A model generated the notes under the pieces. The model made no database searches. It was given only the letters and a program-made list of their open reading frames with translations, and was not told where the DNA came from. Shown in pieces: positions 1 to 13,141 of a DNA stretch of 64,000 bases (position 1 is its first letter; the number at the start of each line of letters is the position of its first letter). The stretch covers positions 5,617,650-5,681,649 of the forward strand of contig CM040104.1 in the NCBI GenBank assembly GCA_022496805.1, read 5' to 3'. Both the position numbers and the translations under genes were made by a program. The stretch is from Pohlia nutans (Eukaryota; Streptophyta; Bryopsida; Bryales; Mniaceae).

Positions 1-488
1 GTTACCATACATGGAAGGTCAGGTGATAGCATCATCTCTTACCCCAAGATCACAACTGAATGGTATTTTGTTGACTCTGACCATAGGGAAGAGGCATTGC
101 GGGGACACTCATTTTTTTTTGGGCTAAATACCATTGGAGCAAATATATTCCGTCCATGATTCCACTTAAATGCACTTAAATGCATTCTCGTCCTTCACCA
201 GTTCTATTTTGGTCAGAGCTCCTCGTAGCGTAGCTGCTTGTCTTATTATTTACTTTTAAACAAAGATGAAGATTTTATTGTATTTTATTTTATTGGCAGA
301 AAAGGAAGAATTATTTAATCTAAATTGAAGATTCATAGGCAAAACAGAGATTCCCAATAGTGCAGGAGAACAGAGAACAGACTCTCTGACTAAACAAGAT
401 CACAAGAAGCTTATTAGATCTGACCAACGCTAAGTTAAGTTACATCACAATTCTCTTGCCAAAGAGCTTTCCCCAGGGTTTGCTCATG

Positions 489-605
489 AGCAGTAGAATA
501 GGTGGTGCTCCCCAGAGATGCCCAGGCAAAATGACTGTGCATGTGTGGAATTGGGCACCACATGCCTGGGCAACTCCCTTGGAAATGTCACCTTTTCTAC
601 TAGTG
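489..605. repeat. CACTA-type foldback MITE
   Basis: The left end reads as a CAGTAGAATAGGTGG variant and the right end as CCTTTTCTACTAGTG, so the termini are inverted copies. Internal segments containing GATGCCCAGGCA and TGCCTGGGCA pair as well. A related copy lies at 21,491-21,610. Confidence 0.6.
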
Positions 606-1090
606 TCATATCATGTCTGAAAATGTTTGTCTGTCCTTTTGACCAGCATGTTGATTATGGTTAATAATGGTTCATGTTTTATGGTTGTTTTTATAAAAAA
701 ATCGAATTGGAACAAAAATGTTCATTTTGTGAAAGATTTATTTATTTATTTTAAAAAACATTAAAAAAAATTCACGTTTTCTCTCCAGCACATACAGTAG
801 GAGCACAATGAATGATGTTTGAAAGAATCTGACTATGCATATGTTCCATGAATTTAGTTACACCCGTTACCCTCTGTAGTCCGAGCCACACTAACTATTT
901 ACTCAAAGTTATAAATTTTTACGCAAGGTAAATTTTTTCTTACCAATATTGAAGATTTTGGTACTACTCATGTAGACGAACATTCGCAAACGTACTTATT
1001 AAAAGTATTCATCCTACACAAAAAAATATATAGTCATTATAAAACAATTAGTGCATGTTAGACTTAATAGGATAAGTGGTGTAATTGTTT

Positions 1091-1245
1091 CACTAGTAGA
1101 AACAATGGTTTTTGGGCACAAAGGAATAATGTTAGAGTGTGGTGTCCAAGGCCCATATTGGCACTAGTTTGATCTCAATATGAATCTTGGACACCATGCT
1201 CTGACACTATTCCTTGGTGCTCAAAGACCACCCTTTCAATCAGTG
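1091..1245. repeat. CACTA-type foldback MITE, long inverted arms
   Basis: It starts CACTAGTAGAAACAATGG and its right arm is an imperfect inverted copy of about 65 bases ending CAGTG. Both arms contain a GTGTCCAAG / CTTGGACAC block, so nearly the whole element folds into one stem. Flanking triplets are TTT and CTT, a near-match for a 3-bp duplication. Confidence 0.65.
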
Positions 1246-2659
1246 CTTGTAATCTTTTGGGGAAAATAAATGAGTCATAAGGGGGTGTGTTTAAGGGGTC
1301 ACTGCTATTAAAAAATAATAATTAAAAATTCGCAAAGTGTGAAAGGTGTGTTAACTAGGGATCGTTGAGTATTGGTCCAAGGATCTTTAAATAATATAGC
1401 CTCATATTAGATTTGAGATATATGCAAACAAAGATAACGTAAGAGGTGGGTAAGGGTCAGGGTTTTTTTTTGCACTGTAGCAGTGGGTTGGCTAAAAGGT
1501 GCAAAAAAAGTTTGGTAAAAGGTAGTTAATGCATGAATTAAAGTTTGGTTAGAGTAAGATCTTAAAATTCAATATCAACCTGCATTTCCTAAATTAATCT
1601 ATACTCAATACACCCCTATTAATAGAGTTAACCCTCTAATTACTAGTGAAAATCTTCATTATACATAAAATAGAAATGTCAAGTTGAATGTGTTTTGGAT
1701 AAATAAGATAAAGTAACAATTGTATTATCTTGTTTATCCATAACACATTCAACGTGATATTTACATGTTATCCCTAACGGGATTTCCTATTAGTGAATGG
1801 AAAAATCAGCCAAAATGTAAATGCAACTAATTTTGAGCTCTCATTTTCAAATGGAATTTTGTTTTTGTTTTTTTCATAGAAAAAATAAATAAAAAATTGT
1901 AGGAAATTTCATCTTCTTCATGATGACACCAAATTCAAATTATTTTGAAATTGAATGCATTTAGGAATGAGGAAAAAGTTTTGAACATGTAAGGTTTTTG
2001 CAATTTTCTACATTTTTGCAACGAATGGGAACTACAAAGAAAAACAAACATGGCCCAATTACAAAACAAAATAAATAGAACTCTTGCCTTAATGAATAGA
2101 TTAGACAGAGTGACTGGTGTTGTTTCTACAACAATGAAGGTTTTTGGTGTAGTACTCAGTGAAAATTGAACAAGTTAGGAGTACGTATGGTGTATTATGC
2201 ATAAAAATATGTTTCAATTATAAAAAAATAAAACTAAAATTTAAACATGTTTTTAATTTAACAAAATCTCTCTGTAAAAGTCTAATTTTTCCGAAACCCA
2301 TATATTAAGATCAAAGTAGCATTAACCTTCGAGATAGTTTATCATTTACTGAATAGAGCAAACGATGTAGTAGCAACTAGTAAGTTGTTGAGATTGTTGA
2401 AAAACTATTATTGTCTTCTAACAGTGATAAGTATTTATGTTTTTGAAAAATAAAACCACCAAGGTATAAGAAGGCACTTCTCATCCATGCTTCTTGATTT
2501 ATTGTAAGTGCTCTAGGGGCATGGTTGACATATCCTTGCTGATTTTATTTAAATGAATAAATTTAATAGATGCTAAATTCAAAAATATTCTTGAAAATTC
2601 CTCTTTTCATAGTACAAAACAAAATAATTGAAAAATATTATAAACTTTTATAAGGTTCT

Positions 2660-2697
2660 CTAGCAGTAGTGGAGTTCACTAGCAGTAGTGGAGTTCA
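2660..2697. repeat. Two-copy 19-bp tandem repeat
   Basis: The unit TAGCAGTAGTGGAGTTCAC occurs twice in direct succession with essentially no divergence. Confidence 0.7.
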
Positions 2698-3434
2698 CCT
2701 TTTTCAACAATAGCATTGTAGAAGCTTTAACATTAAATACAATGTCTAACTACACAATCTTTAGCTAAAGATGATGTGGACTTGTCCATGATTCCGAATC
2801 TGCTACAACAATTTGGGAATAGTGGCCGAGATTCTGAGGTCAACAGTAGAAGGGCTAAAGAACCTTATGTGTGCGTTAATTTTTGGATAAAATTCCACTT
2901 ACTTGAACCCCTAAGTGACCAAACAACCATTTTATAATCTCTATCCATTTTTACGGGCTGCTCAAGATGAAAAATATATTTTAATAAAAAAACAAAAATC
3001 TTTTCAAATAGGAAATCAAGCCTACTTTCCAACCCAATTTGAATCATTTAACTCCGCCGAGGAGAATTTTTCAAAGACAAAAGACCTCAATATTGTTGCT
3101 AATGTTATAAAATGTACTATTTGGGGAAGCTAATGATGTTCTCTCCTTTGAAAAAAATCCTCTTAAAATTTTAGAATAGAATGTCTAGTTTTAACCAATC
3201 ATACCAACTTTCCAATTCTAAATATAAAATTTGTAATTTTGGTGGATATTTAATGGTAAATGCTTCTAAATTCATTAAATGGGTATCTACAACATTTTTT
3301 GAATGTCTAACCGTATGGATAATTACTAAACATCATGCTTCCCGTTTCCTCTTTTAACCAAACTTCATCAAAGTTGCAGAAGTAACATTTTATAACACAT
3401 CTAGGTTTTGCCCATACCCCTATGTCATTAGGGG

Positions 3435-3821
3435 TTAACCCTTAAACGTCAAGAGGCCCTGGGTGGGGCAGCCCGGAAGGCATCTAAATTTTTGGAGGGA
3501 AAAAAAATAAAAAATAAAAAATGAAAAAATGAAAACACGACTCTACTGGCCACTGCTGGCTAGTACTGTAGCACTGCGGCACTTTTTGAGAAACAACCTC
3601 AGCTGCCCCAACCTCAATTCCTCTTCATTTTGATAACTTTGATTGCTTGCCAATGTTTCCACAATCTCCCAAATGAGGCGCAAATTTGGAATCTAGATCG
3701 CTTTTTCAGTAGCTTTCTAACGCACCAATCCTCGCTTGATTTGGTTGAGAAAATCCACTTTTTTCTTTATTATTCTCTCATAAATAAGCCCATGGGGCTT
3801 ACTTTGACGTTTAAGGGTTAA
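3435..3821 (+). repeat. TTAA element, family 2 (GTCAAGAGG)
   Basis: Bounded by TTAA on both sides, with termini CCCTTAAACGTCAAG and CTTTGACGTTTAAGGG. A second copy with the same internal sequence (GGGGCAGC, CATGGGGCTTAC) lies at 59,210-59,595. No coding capacity. The TTAA flanks and CCC/GGG ends place it in the piggyBac/Sola3-like class. Confidence 0.75.
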
Positions 3822-4078
3822 GCCTGCCCCTTGCATATGGTAAGTGATTGTTCTTAAAAATCCACAACTTGCCACCGTGAAGCTCATGAGTCATAGCTCC
3901 ACTTGATGATTAAATATTTTATGACACAGTTTTTAACAATGTCAGGTCAACATGGAACATATTTTAGTTGGATATTCTTTACCAAGTCTTGCAGAAGTAA
4001 ACTATACCCTGCACACCCACACATGGATGCCATGGAGTACCTTCAAAATCTTTATACAAGCAAGGGTACCGAAGGGGT

Positions 4079-4099
4079 TGGCGGTTCAATTCCGCCCGT
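4079..4099 (+). other. tRNA T-arm-like / B-box motif
   Basis: GGCGGTTCAATTCCGCCC forms a 5-bp stem and 7-base loop and matches a pol III B box. I could not assemble an acceptor stem or D arm around it, so it is at most a decayed SINE head or tRNA fragment. Confidence 0.25.
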
Positions 4100-4360
4100 A
4101 AAATCACCACTCTTCCTGATGAAAATTCCCTTGCAAGGGCCAGCCAAAAGCAACTCGTCTACTTGCCATCGGTTGCAAAGCAATTTGTGTGCTTCAAAAA
4201 ATAAAAAATAAAAATCATTATATAAGACCCATAAAGTGTTTATACATATTTCCATCCATTTAACAATTCCAACCTCATGTACTAGCAATAAATATTTGTG
4301 TTCTAGAATGTAGTACATGATGGAATTCATTGTGGGTGGTAATGCGTATGTCCACTTTAC

Positions 4361-4936
4361 TTATCTCCTAAATGCCTAGAGTCCTCTCCAAATCCGGCAG
4401 TTTTGCAAAGATGCATAATAGAATGCAACTAAGAGGGACATTTTGAACTTGATGTATGAATAAAAGTTGTACATTACAAATTTTAAATTCTATCCATACG
4501 GTTAGATCTATGATTGCTATCACCGATATTTTTGTATAAAATTTGAAACTCAAAATTCAAAATTCTTTAGTATTTCAATTACAAATAAGATATTGACAAT
4601 TTGTGGATGAAATTCGTTGTGATGGGTTGAAATGTAATACTCTAAATAGTGTGTTTTTGGAGATTTTTTGGTTGCTTAATCTTATGAGTTTATTTTTTCA
4701 AGATCACTTTTTGACTAAGATCTTAGAAATTTTGGGTGAATCACTGCAACATGAAATTAGGCATAATTGTATTCACAAGTCATCCCCTTTTTAATCGGAT
4801 CACACATGCATGAAGCTATCTTGCCATAGAATTTTGTAGTATTTTTTTCCTTGCAAAAAGTGCACGATGGATGAGAAAACGTGGATGAAATTTGTACATC
4901 GTTCAAAAAATGAACGGTTCGGCAATCAGGGGTTAA
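4361..4936 (+). repeat. TTAA element, family 1 copy a
   Basis: About 575 bases. The left end (TTATCTCCTAAATGCC) is a decayed TTAA-CCC terminus and the right end is CAGGGGTTAA. The internal sequence (CTAAGAGGGACATTTTGAAC, GTTGTACATTA, GATTGCTATCACC) is shared with the copies at 5,814, 7,504, 12,563, 15,256, 18,175 and 29,491. No transposase frame. Confidence 0.75.
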
Positions 4937-5194
4937 TGTTAGAAGTTGTTTATAAATGCTTTCAAATTTGATAATTCATACCTAAAATCACTAGTAGAAA
5001 GGCTTTAAACATAAAACCCCTCGATTCATGGGGTTTTTAGGGGGGTCATGAACGCATGTGATTCTCAAACATAATGTTGAGTGCACTCCCCGGGAATTAT
5101 TTTTGGAGGATAAAATTCAATAAGAGGTTTCAAAGTTGGCTCTACCAAATAAGGTGATTCAAAATCACTTTCCAAAATACTAAGACAAGGCAAA

Positions 5195-5645
5195 CACTAG
5201 TAGAAACACCATCCACATACACTACACTGAATGGCGTATTTAATGTCCGGAGATAATTGATGTCTTTTACCACAATTCGTTCTAAGATGAAGAGAAATAG
5301 TGTCCCTTGATACTATATAGGAGTTTGCCACTTGTCATTCCCACTTTCATTTGAGAGTGCCATGTTCTTTTCAAGTAATGAGAGTGACATGAGGTGGCAT
5401 GCCATATTTATTATTAAGTTGCCATATGTCATTGGAACACTACATTCATTTAATTATTTTTCTTACGAGGACACTATATCTCCCAAAAATAAAATAGTGT
5501 CCTGAATTTGAGAAATAGTATCCCAGACACTGAATACGCCATTCAGCGTAGAGAAGCATGCCCAAAAAAACTCATAACTAATCTCAATTGTCATGTAAGG
5601 TCTTTTCGCTAGTCTAGGCTAGACGGGCAGTGTTTCTACTACTAC
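5195..5645. repeat. CACTA-type non-autonomous element
   Basis: Begins CACTAGTAGAAACACC and ends with the inverted GTGTTTCTACTAC. Just inside the left end and near the right end, GAATGGCGTATT and AATACGCCATTC form an internal inverted repeat. No coding sequence seen. Confidence 0.6.
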
Positions 5646-5813
5646 AATTGCAAGTTTTCCAAATCAACTTCGGAAATCACAGGGCAAGAATCACAAGCTT
5701 TGACACTCCTAACGTGTTACAGAAGCGTTTTTTTTTATGCAAGCCAGGCATGCACAGTCACGTGTGCAATTGCATGAGTTGCTCTTGTACTTTTTAGTCT
5801 GTACTTTATCAGA

Positions 5814-6376
5814 TTAACTCCCAAACGTCCTCACCTCTCTCCAGATTTGAAGAATTTCAAAGATGTCTTATAAAATGTAACTAAGAGGGATATTTTGAAC
5901 TTGATATATGAATAAAATTTCTACATCATGACTTTTTGAATCTATCCATATCGTTAGATCTATGATTGCTATCACCAATATTTTTATGTAAAAATTGAAA
6001 CTTAAATTGAAAATTCTTTTGTAATTTGGTTATGAATAAGATATTGTCAATCTGTGAATGAATTTTTTTGTGATGGGTTGAAATGCAATACTCTAAGTGT
6101 AGGGATTACTTGAGATTTTTTGGTTGCTTAATTTTACGAGTTGACTTTTCTTAGAGCACTTTTACATTGAAATCCTCAAAGTTTTAAGTGAATCACTACA
6201 ACATGAAATGAGGCATAGAAATTTCACAAACCATCCCCTTTCTAATCGGATCACACTAACTTCCCATAAAATATATAGTAAAAAGTCCACACTGCAAAAG
6301 TCAATGATGGATGAGAAAACTATGTTTGATTGTGTACATCGTTCACTTTCTGGACAGTTGGACGTTTAGGGGTTAC
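5814..6376 (+). repeat. TTAA element, family 1 copy b
   Basis: TTAACTCCCAAACGTCC at the left and GGACGTTTAGGGGTTAC at the right, with the right TTAA mutated to TTAC. The body matches family 1 throughout. Confidence 0.75.
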
Positions 6377-6570
6377 CATTCATTGAATTTGGTATGGAGC
6401 AGGTGGGCTTTTCCAACAGAGTGGGAGATGAAAGGCAACAAATGAGTGAAAGTTAATATTCACCATGCATAACATTCAGAAGCCTTCATGCCCACTGCCT
6501 TTCCTTCATGCACTCTGCTCATCACCTTGAGCCTCCATCTGTCCTGTTAGCTACTGATGAAGTATTGTTG

Positions 6571-6590
6571 GGTGTGGAATATTCCACACC
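6571..6590. repeat. Perfect 20-bp palindrome
   Basis: GGTGTGGAATATTCCACACC reads the same on both strands. It follows TAGCTACTGATG, a context also seen next to the larger hairpin at 48,140-48,200, so both probably belong to one dispersed repeat. Confidence 0.7.
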
Positions 6591-6596
6591 GTTACT

Positions 6597-6744
6597 GTAG
6601 AGCCGAGGCAGGAACAATGCATGCTACTGAATGTTATGTGATCAAAGAACTGAAATGTGAGGTTTCAGTTGTAGAGCCGAGGCAGGAACAATGCATGCTA
6701 CTGAATGTTATGTGATCAAAGAACTGAAATGTGAGGTTTCAGTT
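6597..6744. repeat. Perfect 74-bp tandem duplication
   Basis: A 74-base unit beginning GTAGAGCCGAGGCAGG and ending GAGGTTTCAGTT is present twice head to tail with no mismatch I can see, which implies a recent duplication. Part of the unit (CTACTGAATGTTATGT) recurs near 48,235 next to a related palindrome. Confidence 0.85.
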
Positions 6745-7503
6745 TTTCGCTGAAGTAATAAATTATGCCTTCCAAGTTGCATGATGTGGGGACCCAATCA
6801 AAACGCCCATCATTTTCAGTCGTCCATTTGCTGAGTACCATGGCGTGGCGTAGGCTACCTTGTAGGGCAGTTCACTGTCCCATAGAATATGTCCTCTTGG
6901 GTCCTACAAACAACTACTGCTCAGGCACTTTGGGGCTTTGACAGCAGTGGAAGAATGGGTTGGAAAAAGAACATAAATTCATTGGCTTGCCAGTCCCGGT
7001 CAGCTTGGACACCATTTCATTATTTTGCGATCACAGAACCGTGCTATTAAGGTAGGAGGCTCTAAACCCGCCACTTTAAGGGCTGTGAATTTATGAGGAC
7101 ACAGGGAGAACTGAGCATGATTTTTCACTGGAAGACAAATCCAAGCAAAGACCAACATACTTTGAATCAAAAAATTTGGATGTTCCTAAAATTAGTTATG
7201 AATTTCTGAAGTTGAAATGACATGGGTTCTAAAGTGGTGCTCTTCACCATGGGTACATCCAAAATTTCAAAATGTTCGTCCTTTGTAGAGTGCGGGTTTA
7301 GAACTGTGGCAAGTTTAGAGCCCTCTACCTTACCGGTAGCAGAGTAGAATGCTTGTTGATTAGTACTCCCTCTCCTCTCCGCCCCGTGCCGCAAGGTGTG
7401 GTGGCTCTGTATTTTATTTCTCCCTGCATTTGAATTCGTTCATTTTGTGCCAAAAAGAAAAAAAAGAAAAAGAAAAAAAGATTAGTACTCCTTTTGTCCC
7501 ATA

Positions 7504-8076
7504 TTAACCCCTAAACGTCCTCACCCCTCTCCAGATTTAGAGAATGTCTTATAGAATGTAACTAAGAGGGATATTTTGAACTCAATATGTGAATAAAAGT
7601 TGTACGTTATGAATTTTTAATTCTATCCATGTAGTTATATCTATGATTGCTATCACCAATATTTTTGTATAAAATTTGAAACTTAAAATTCAATTTTTTT
7701 TTTTTTGTAATTTGATTACAAATAAGATATTGACAATTTGTACATGAAATTTGTTGTGATTGGTTGAAATGTAATACTCTAAGTGTAGTGATTTTTGGAG
7801 ATTTTTTGGTTGTTTAATTTTATGAGTTGAGTTTTTGAAGAGCACTTTTACACTGAAATCCTCGAAATATTGGGTGAATCACTACAACATGAAATGAGGC
7901 TTAAAAAATTCACAAATCATCCCCCTTTCTAATTGGATCACACATGCATGAAGCTAATTTCCCATAAAATATATAGTAAAAAAATCCACACTGCAAAAAG
8001 TCAATGACGGATGAGAAAACTATGTTTGATTTTGTACATTGTTCATTTTCTAGACGGTTGAACGTTTAGAGGTTAA
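7504..8076 (+). repeat. TTAA element, family 1 copy c
   Basis: One of the best-preserved copies. It starts TTAACCCCTAAACGTCC and ends GAACGTTTAGAGGTTAA, 573 bases including both TTAA. The termini are short inverted repeats and the interior is AT-rich and non-coding. Confidence 0.8.
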
Positions 8077-8722
8077 GCTTCCTCAACGCCTTGTGAATCT
8101 ATCCTACATTAGAGCATCTCCACCAGCACTATGAATTGCACCGTAGAGGTCATCCGAAAAGTCAAACCTGACCATATAGTTCCCCACTAACATCACTCAA
8201 TTAGACTCTTGAAAATAGTAAGTGAGTCACACAAATCACCATGCATTGATTGTGCAATCATGATGTGGAATTAAGAAGAGAAGATACGTCTGCTTAAGTG
8301 ACTTTGAGGGTCTTGCACTCGGTTATATTTTCCAGTGTCAAAAACCAAAAAAATTGTTCACCAACCCATTCTCATCCATTTTTCCACAGCCACATAGCTA
8401 TCCAAAGTGCTAGTGGAGATGCTCTTAAGCTTTCTGTTTGCTCAAACTGCTGCTGTTGTTGGCTTAGGGTCCATACCGCTGTGCTCATGGTCTACACCAT
8501 TGGACTAGTTACGTCATCTATTTTTAGGGTTCAAGAAGCTTAATATAGGACATAAAGAGGGTGGGGACTAAGACAGCTAACTTCGTAAAATTGCCACATG
8601 AAACATTGCGTGAGGGAGCAAGATTACAGTAGGTTCCCATTACATTCCACCAATGGTTTGCGTACGTTTATGGACTACGTATCCGGTGAAGGACAACACT
8701 TCCGACATAAAATTAACACTTT

Positions 8723-9105
8723 TAACACCCAATTCACTAATTTTGCACTTGGCCAAGTGCACTCATTTCATGAGCAAACTTGGCTTTGAAAAAATTTGTT
8801 TGAATTTTTTTGTAAAAAACAGGGATTTTTGTCTTTCTACAATCTCTTCATTGTAAAGAAACAATTATTTATTTTATTTTTTATCCTTATCTTTATCTTT
8901 ATCTTTTCTTTTTCTTTTATCTTGTTTTTTTCCTTGTCTTCTTTCTTGTCTTCCTCTTGTCTTACTTCTTCTTTTTCTTCTAGTCTTCCACTTGTCTTCC
9001 TTTTTTTTCTTCACGTTGCCATTTTTGGAGTTTAAACGATAATTTAAAAATAAATAAAAATCAGGGAGCAGGCTGAATCCAATACAGGCCCTGAAATGAA
9101 AAATG

Positions 9106-9140
<35 letters not shown>

Positions 9141-9525
9141 AAAAAAAAAAGTTTTTTTTTTTTTTTTTTTTTTTTCCGGATTTTCCGGCAGGGAGGATCC
9201 ACGCGCGCGGACCCTACTCTTATTTTGGCCCACTCTCCTTCCCTCCTCTCCTTTCCTTTTTCTCCCCTCTCTCTTATATAAACCCTCCCACATTCTTCCT
9301 CCCTCACACTTCCTTCCTCCTCTCTCTTCTTCCTTTATATTGAGGAGAAGGGAGAAGGAAGAGAGGGAGAAGAACAAGAGAGGAAAAGGGGTGGAAGGAG
9401 AGTGTGAGGGAGGGAGAGTGAGAGAAGGTTTATATAGGGGAGAGGGGGGAGTGAGGGAGGGAGGGAGGGTCAAAATAAGAGTAGGGTCTGCGCGCGCGGA
9501 CCCTCCCTTCCCGGAAAATCCGAAA

Positions 9526-9579
<54 letters not shown>

Positions 9580-9983
9580 TTTTCATTTCAAGGCCTGTAT
9601 TGGATTCAGCCTGCTCCCTGATTTTTTATTTTTATTTTTAATTATTGTTTAAACTTCAAAATTGGCAAGGTGAAGGAAAAAAAAGGAAGACAAGTGGAAG
9701 ACTAGAAGAAAAAGAAGAAGGAAGACAAGAGGAAGACAAGAAAGAAGACAAGAATAAAATACAAGATAAAAGAAAAGAAAAGATAAGATAAAGATCAAGA
9801 TAAAATAAAAGATAAAGATAAGGATGAGAAATAAATTAAACAATTGTTTCTTTATAGTGTAGGGGATTGTAGAAAGACAAAATTCTCTGTTTTTAAGAGA
9901 TTTTTTCAAACTATTTTTTTAATGCGCTTGGGGGCCAAGTGCATGATTATATGGCCAAGTGCAAAATTAGCGAATTGGGTGTT
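8723..9983. mobile_element. Large foldback element (1.26 kb, nearly all inverted repeat)
   Basis: The left half is repeated in reverse complement by the right half, with a centre near 9,340-9,355. Paired landmarks from outside in are AACACCCAATTC / GAATTGGGTGTT, TTTTGCACTTGGCC / GGCCAAGTGCAAAA, a long CTT/GAA-rich tract, GGGAGCAGGCTGAATCC and its complement, a long homopolymer A/T block, CCGGATTTTCCGG / CCGGAAAATCCG, and GCGCGCGGACCC. The purine/pyrimidine tracts and A/T runs create spurious open frames. The form resembles foldback or long-TIR Mutator-like elements, but I could not fix a target duplication. Confidence 0.75.
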
Positions 9984-10526
9984 TTTTTGAACCAAAATAG
10001 TAAGAAGTTGTATGATGCACAACATTTACGTGGAGAGAAGTGGGAGTCAAAAAGGAACTCAATAAGTTATGGAAAATATATTTTGAGTGTGTAGGCATTG
10101 ATATAGTGACACACTTGTCATGCATTTCCCGGAGTAGGGTATGTTTGAATGGTGATAGTGGGCTATGAACCTTAGACCTTACGGTGTATTTGGCTATTTG
10201 CATACACTGAGGGTTGTCATGTTTGACACTATTTTTCAACTTGACATTGTATTAGATGTAAGTTGTTGACTATCTAATTAAACGAGTGTCAAATATGTTG
10301 GATGAAACATTCCTAATGCCCAAGAATATTTCAAGTGCATTCTAAGAATATGTTTGTCTAACATATGGGAATGTCTACTAATCGTCTTTGACATTATGTT
10401 CAACACCTGGTTCAATACTTTTTTTTAGTGGTTGAGAAAAACAACCCTATGTGCACCCCTACTTTTAACATGTAGCTTCACAAACTCAATATCAATACTA
10501 TTAGAATGGGTTTGCTAGAGATTGTG

Positions 10527-10790
10527 GGGAAGGATTGCACCCGGGGGTGCACTCTTTTATGTGTGAAGAATCATGTGAGTGCACAAGAGGGAGATTCATT
10601 TGAAAATGACTACACTATGTATACATACAAGAAGCATATTTAGGGCTGAAAATAGGGTTGTATATTGACATTACACACGTATACATGGAAAAAATAAAAA
10701 TATTCTAATTGTACAAGGATTATTTTAAAGGGGATCATGAACGCACGTGATTCGAAGGTTTAATAAAAAGTGCACCCCGGAAATTGCAGA
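10527..10790. repeat. Foldback repeat with CCGGGGGTGCACT ends
   Basis: The left arm (CACCCGGGGGTGCACT ... AATCATGTGAGTGCAC) is mirrored by the right arm (AACGCACGTGATTCG ... AGTGCACCCCGG). A related right-arm sequence with TCATGAACGCATGTGATTC and TGCACTCCCCGG lies at about 5,045-5,095. Confidence 0.6.
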
Positions 10791-11635
10791 AGTGTCCAAA
10801 TAATTGTGATCATGTGGGCTCTCCTACAGCCTTCTCAACAATCTTTCACACATCCATTCCAATACTGCAAAGATCAAGTGAAAAGAAGAAGTGGCTTCCA
10901 CATGCATGTGCACCAGAGGTAGGAATTGTACTGTACAAGCCCATCTAGATCACGCAATTTTAGTGTTACACTAAAACCATATATACGTTTAGTACTAAGC
11001 CATAGTTTGTAAGCAACTAAATTTCAATATAATATTATCATTAGTAGAATTTATACATTGGCATACTGCGACAATATATTTACGCTAGAAGACATTACGT
11101 ACAAAGAAAATAAATATCTCATATTAATTAACAACATACAAAACCAAGGCTGGAATATTGCACAACTACTAACCATTGCAATTGGAAACATACACAATAA
11201 ATTTATACCCATTTTTTATTTTTTTTATTTTTTTATAGACCACCTACGAGGCTACAACTAAACAAATTCCTTATATGAAATACTTTAAAAGAAATACACC
11301 AAATTACAATAAAACACATGATGTTCATACTGCCCACAAAGAGCCAATTAGAGAATAATCAATCATTACTAGAACTCAACTTAAATAAATGAAAAAAAAT
11401 TACATTTAGCTCAAGAACATAGACTATGTCAAATGGCATAATTAGTAGGCGTTCGAATTACAAAAACATTCATGTCAAGTAATTAATTAAAAGATAAAGG
11501 TTTGATACATGGAATATTTGCAAATATTATTCGAAATTCTCTATTGCACAATAATCATTTTTGAATAAATAGTTTCTAAAAAAATGTGACATTTATATTT
11601 AATTTTTATTCTATCAACCCTACCCTCTCCCTGTG

Positions 11636-12275
11636 GTACTAGCTACTGGGTGAAAGCACGAAAAACTGTACCAAAAAGTTACTATGCTATACTAAAATCA
11701 TAATTGTTTTGGTCAAAGGCCATAAATTTATATCATAATATATTGTATTTTGGTTTGAATTTTATGAAGCCTTCTAGAGTTCTTATAGGTACTTGAACCC
11801 AAATTTTCAAAACAAAATCTTCAATTTTTTTTACAAAAAGTAGTGTTTGAAAATGAATGCCTAAATCCAATCTCGGTTGCAAAATTGATGGCCTAAAATA
11901 CACTCAACATAAATATAATTTTTATGACCTTTGAGATAATGATAGAATTTAGGTTTTTGTCCAAAACGAAAGTAGAAAAAAATATGTTTTGATATACATT
12001 TTGCTTGTTTTATACCAACTTTGTTGATTGGTACGTAACTACTTTTTCAATTTTGGCCACTTCTATGTCAATAAAAAATTTATAACTACTTATTGAAGAT
12101 CATTTTCTCAAATATTTTTGGTAAACTTCATAAAACAACATATGTTTTATTTTGTTGTTATTTATATTTTTACGAAATTCAAATTTATAATGTATTTTTG
12201 AACCCTAGATTGTTGAATGGTCATAAGAGTTAGAGGTGGTAGACTTTTTTGTGCTTTCACTGGCTACTGGTTACT
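11636..12275. repeat. TIR element, CTGGGTGAAAGCAC ends
   Basis: TACTAGCTACTGGGTGAAAG at the left is matched in inverse by CTTTCACTGGCTACTGG at the right, and the similarity continues inward for about 20 more bases. The 640-base interior is AT-rich and non-coding. Superfamily not determined. Confidence 0.6.
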
Positions 12276-12562
12276 AGTCCTAGTCATAAGTCTACTTTCA
12301 AGAAGAGGAACAACCATAGACCTCACTATGCATACCTTTGAGACATGATGATAGATGAACTACCCCCCATGAATACTTTATTCACAATGGTCCCCGCAAT
12401 GGCCTTATAACATTTTTGCTCTAGTGTGAGAACCCTCTTTTTAGAGTCTATATAATACTTACTAGTTTTTTTTAATTTTTTAATTTTTATCAAATAGGAT
12501 TATTTTAGTAGAGAGATATGTAGAAGTTTCAAAACAAAGGAGACAAAGAAGATTCAAAGAAG

Positions 12563-13141
12563 TTAACCCCTAACTGCCTAAGCGTCCATTTTTTGGACGA
12601 TGTACAGATTTCATCTATAATTTCTCATCCGTCATGCACTTTTTGCAGTGTGGAATTTTTACAGTAGATTCTATGGGAAGTTAGCTTCATGCATATGTGA
12701 TCAGATTAGAAAGGGGATGATTTGTGAAATTTTTATGCCTCATTTCATGTTGTAGTGATTCACCCAAAATTTTGAAGATTTCAGTGTAAAAGTGCTCTAA
12801 AAAAAGTCAACTCATAAAATTAAGCAACCAAAAAATCTCCAAAAAATCACTACACTTAGAGTATTACATTTCAACCAATCACAAAAAAATTCATCAGTAG
12901 AATGTCAATATCTTATTCGTAATTGAATTATAAAATATTTTTAAATTTCACGTTTCAAATTTTATACAAAATTATTGGTAATAGCAATCATAGATCTAAC
13001 CGTATGGATAGAATCTAAAATTCATTATGTACAACTTTTATTCATATATCAAGTTCAAAATATCCCTCTAGGTTGCATTTTATAATGCATCTTTGTAAAA
13101 CTGCCGAATTTGGAGAAGGCTCTAAGCATTTTAGGGGTTAA
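12563..13141 (-). repeat. TTAA element, family 1 copy d
   Basis: Reverse orientation relative to copies a-c. TTAACCCCTAACTGCC at the left and GCATTTTAGGGGTTAA at the right. Confidence 0.8.

Larger units (their letters stand above)
1..3434. other. Gene-free AT-rich stretch
   Basis: No exon series with consistent splice phases was found on either strand. Apart from the two CACTA-type foldback elements and the small tandem duplication listed separately, I see AT-rich unique sequence. The short open frames near 2.9 kb lack splice context and coding-like composition. Confidence 0.6.

Noticed and set aside
8796..9621. Several overlapping open frames of 60-199 codons
   Set aside because: They are translations of the purine/pyrimidine tracts and homopolymers of the foldback element, on both strands, with no coding-like composition.
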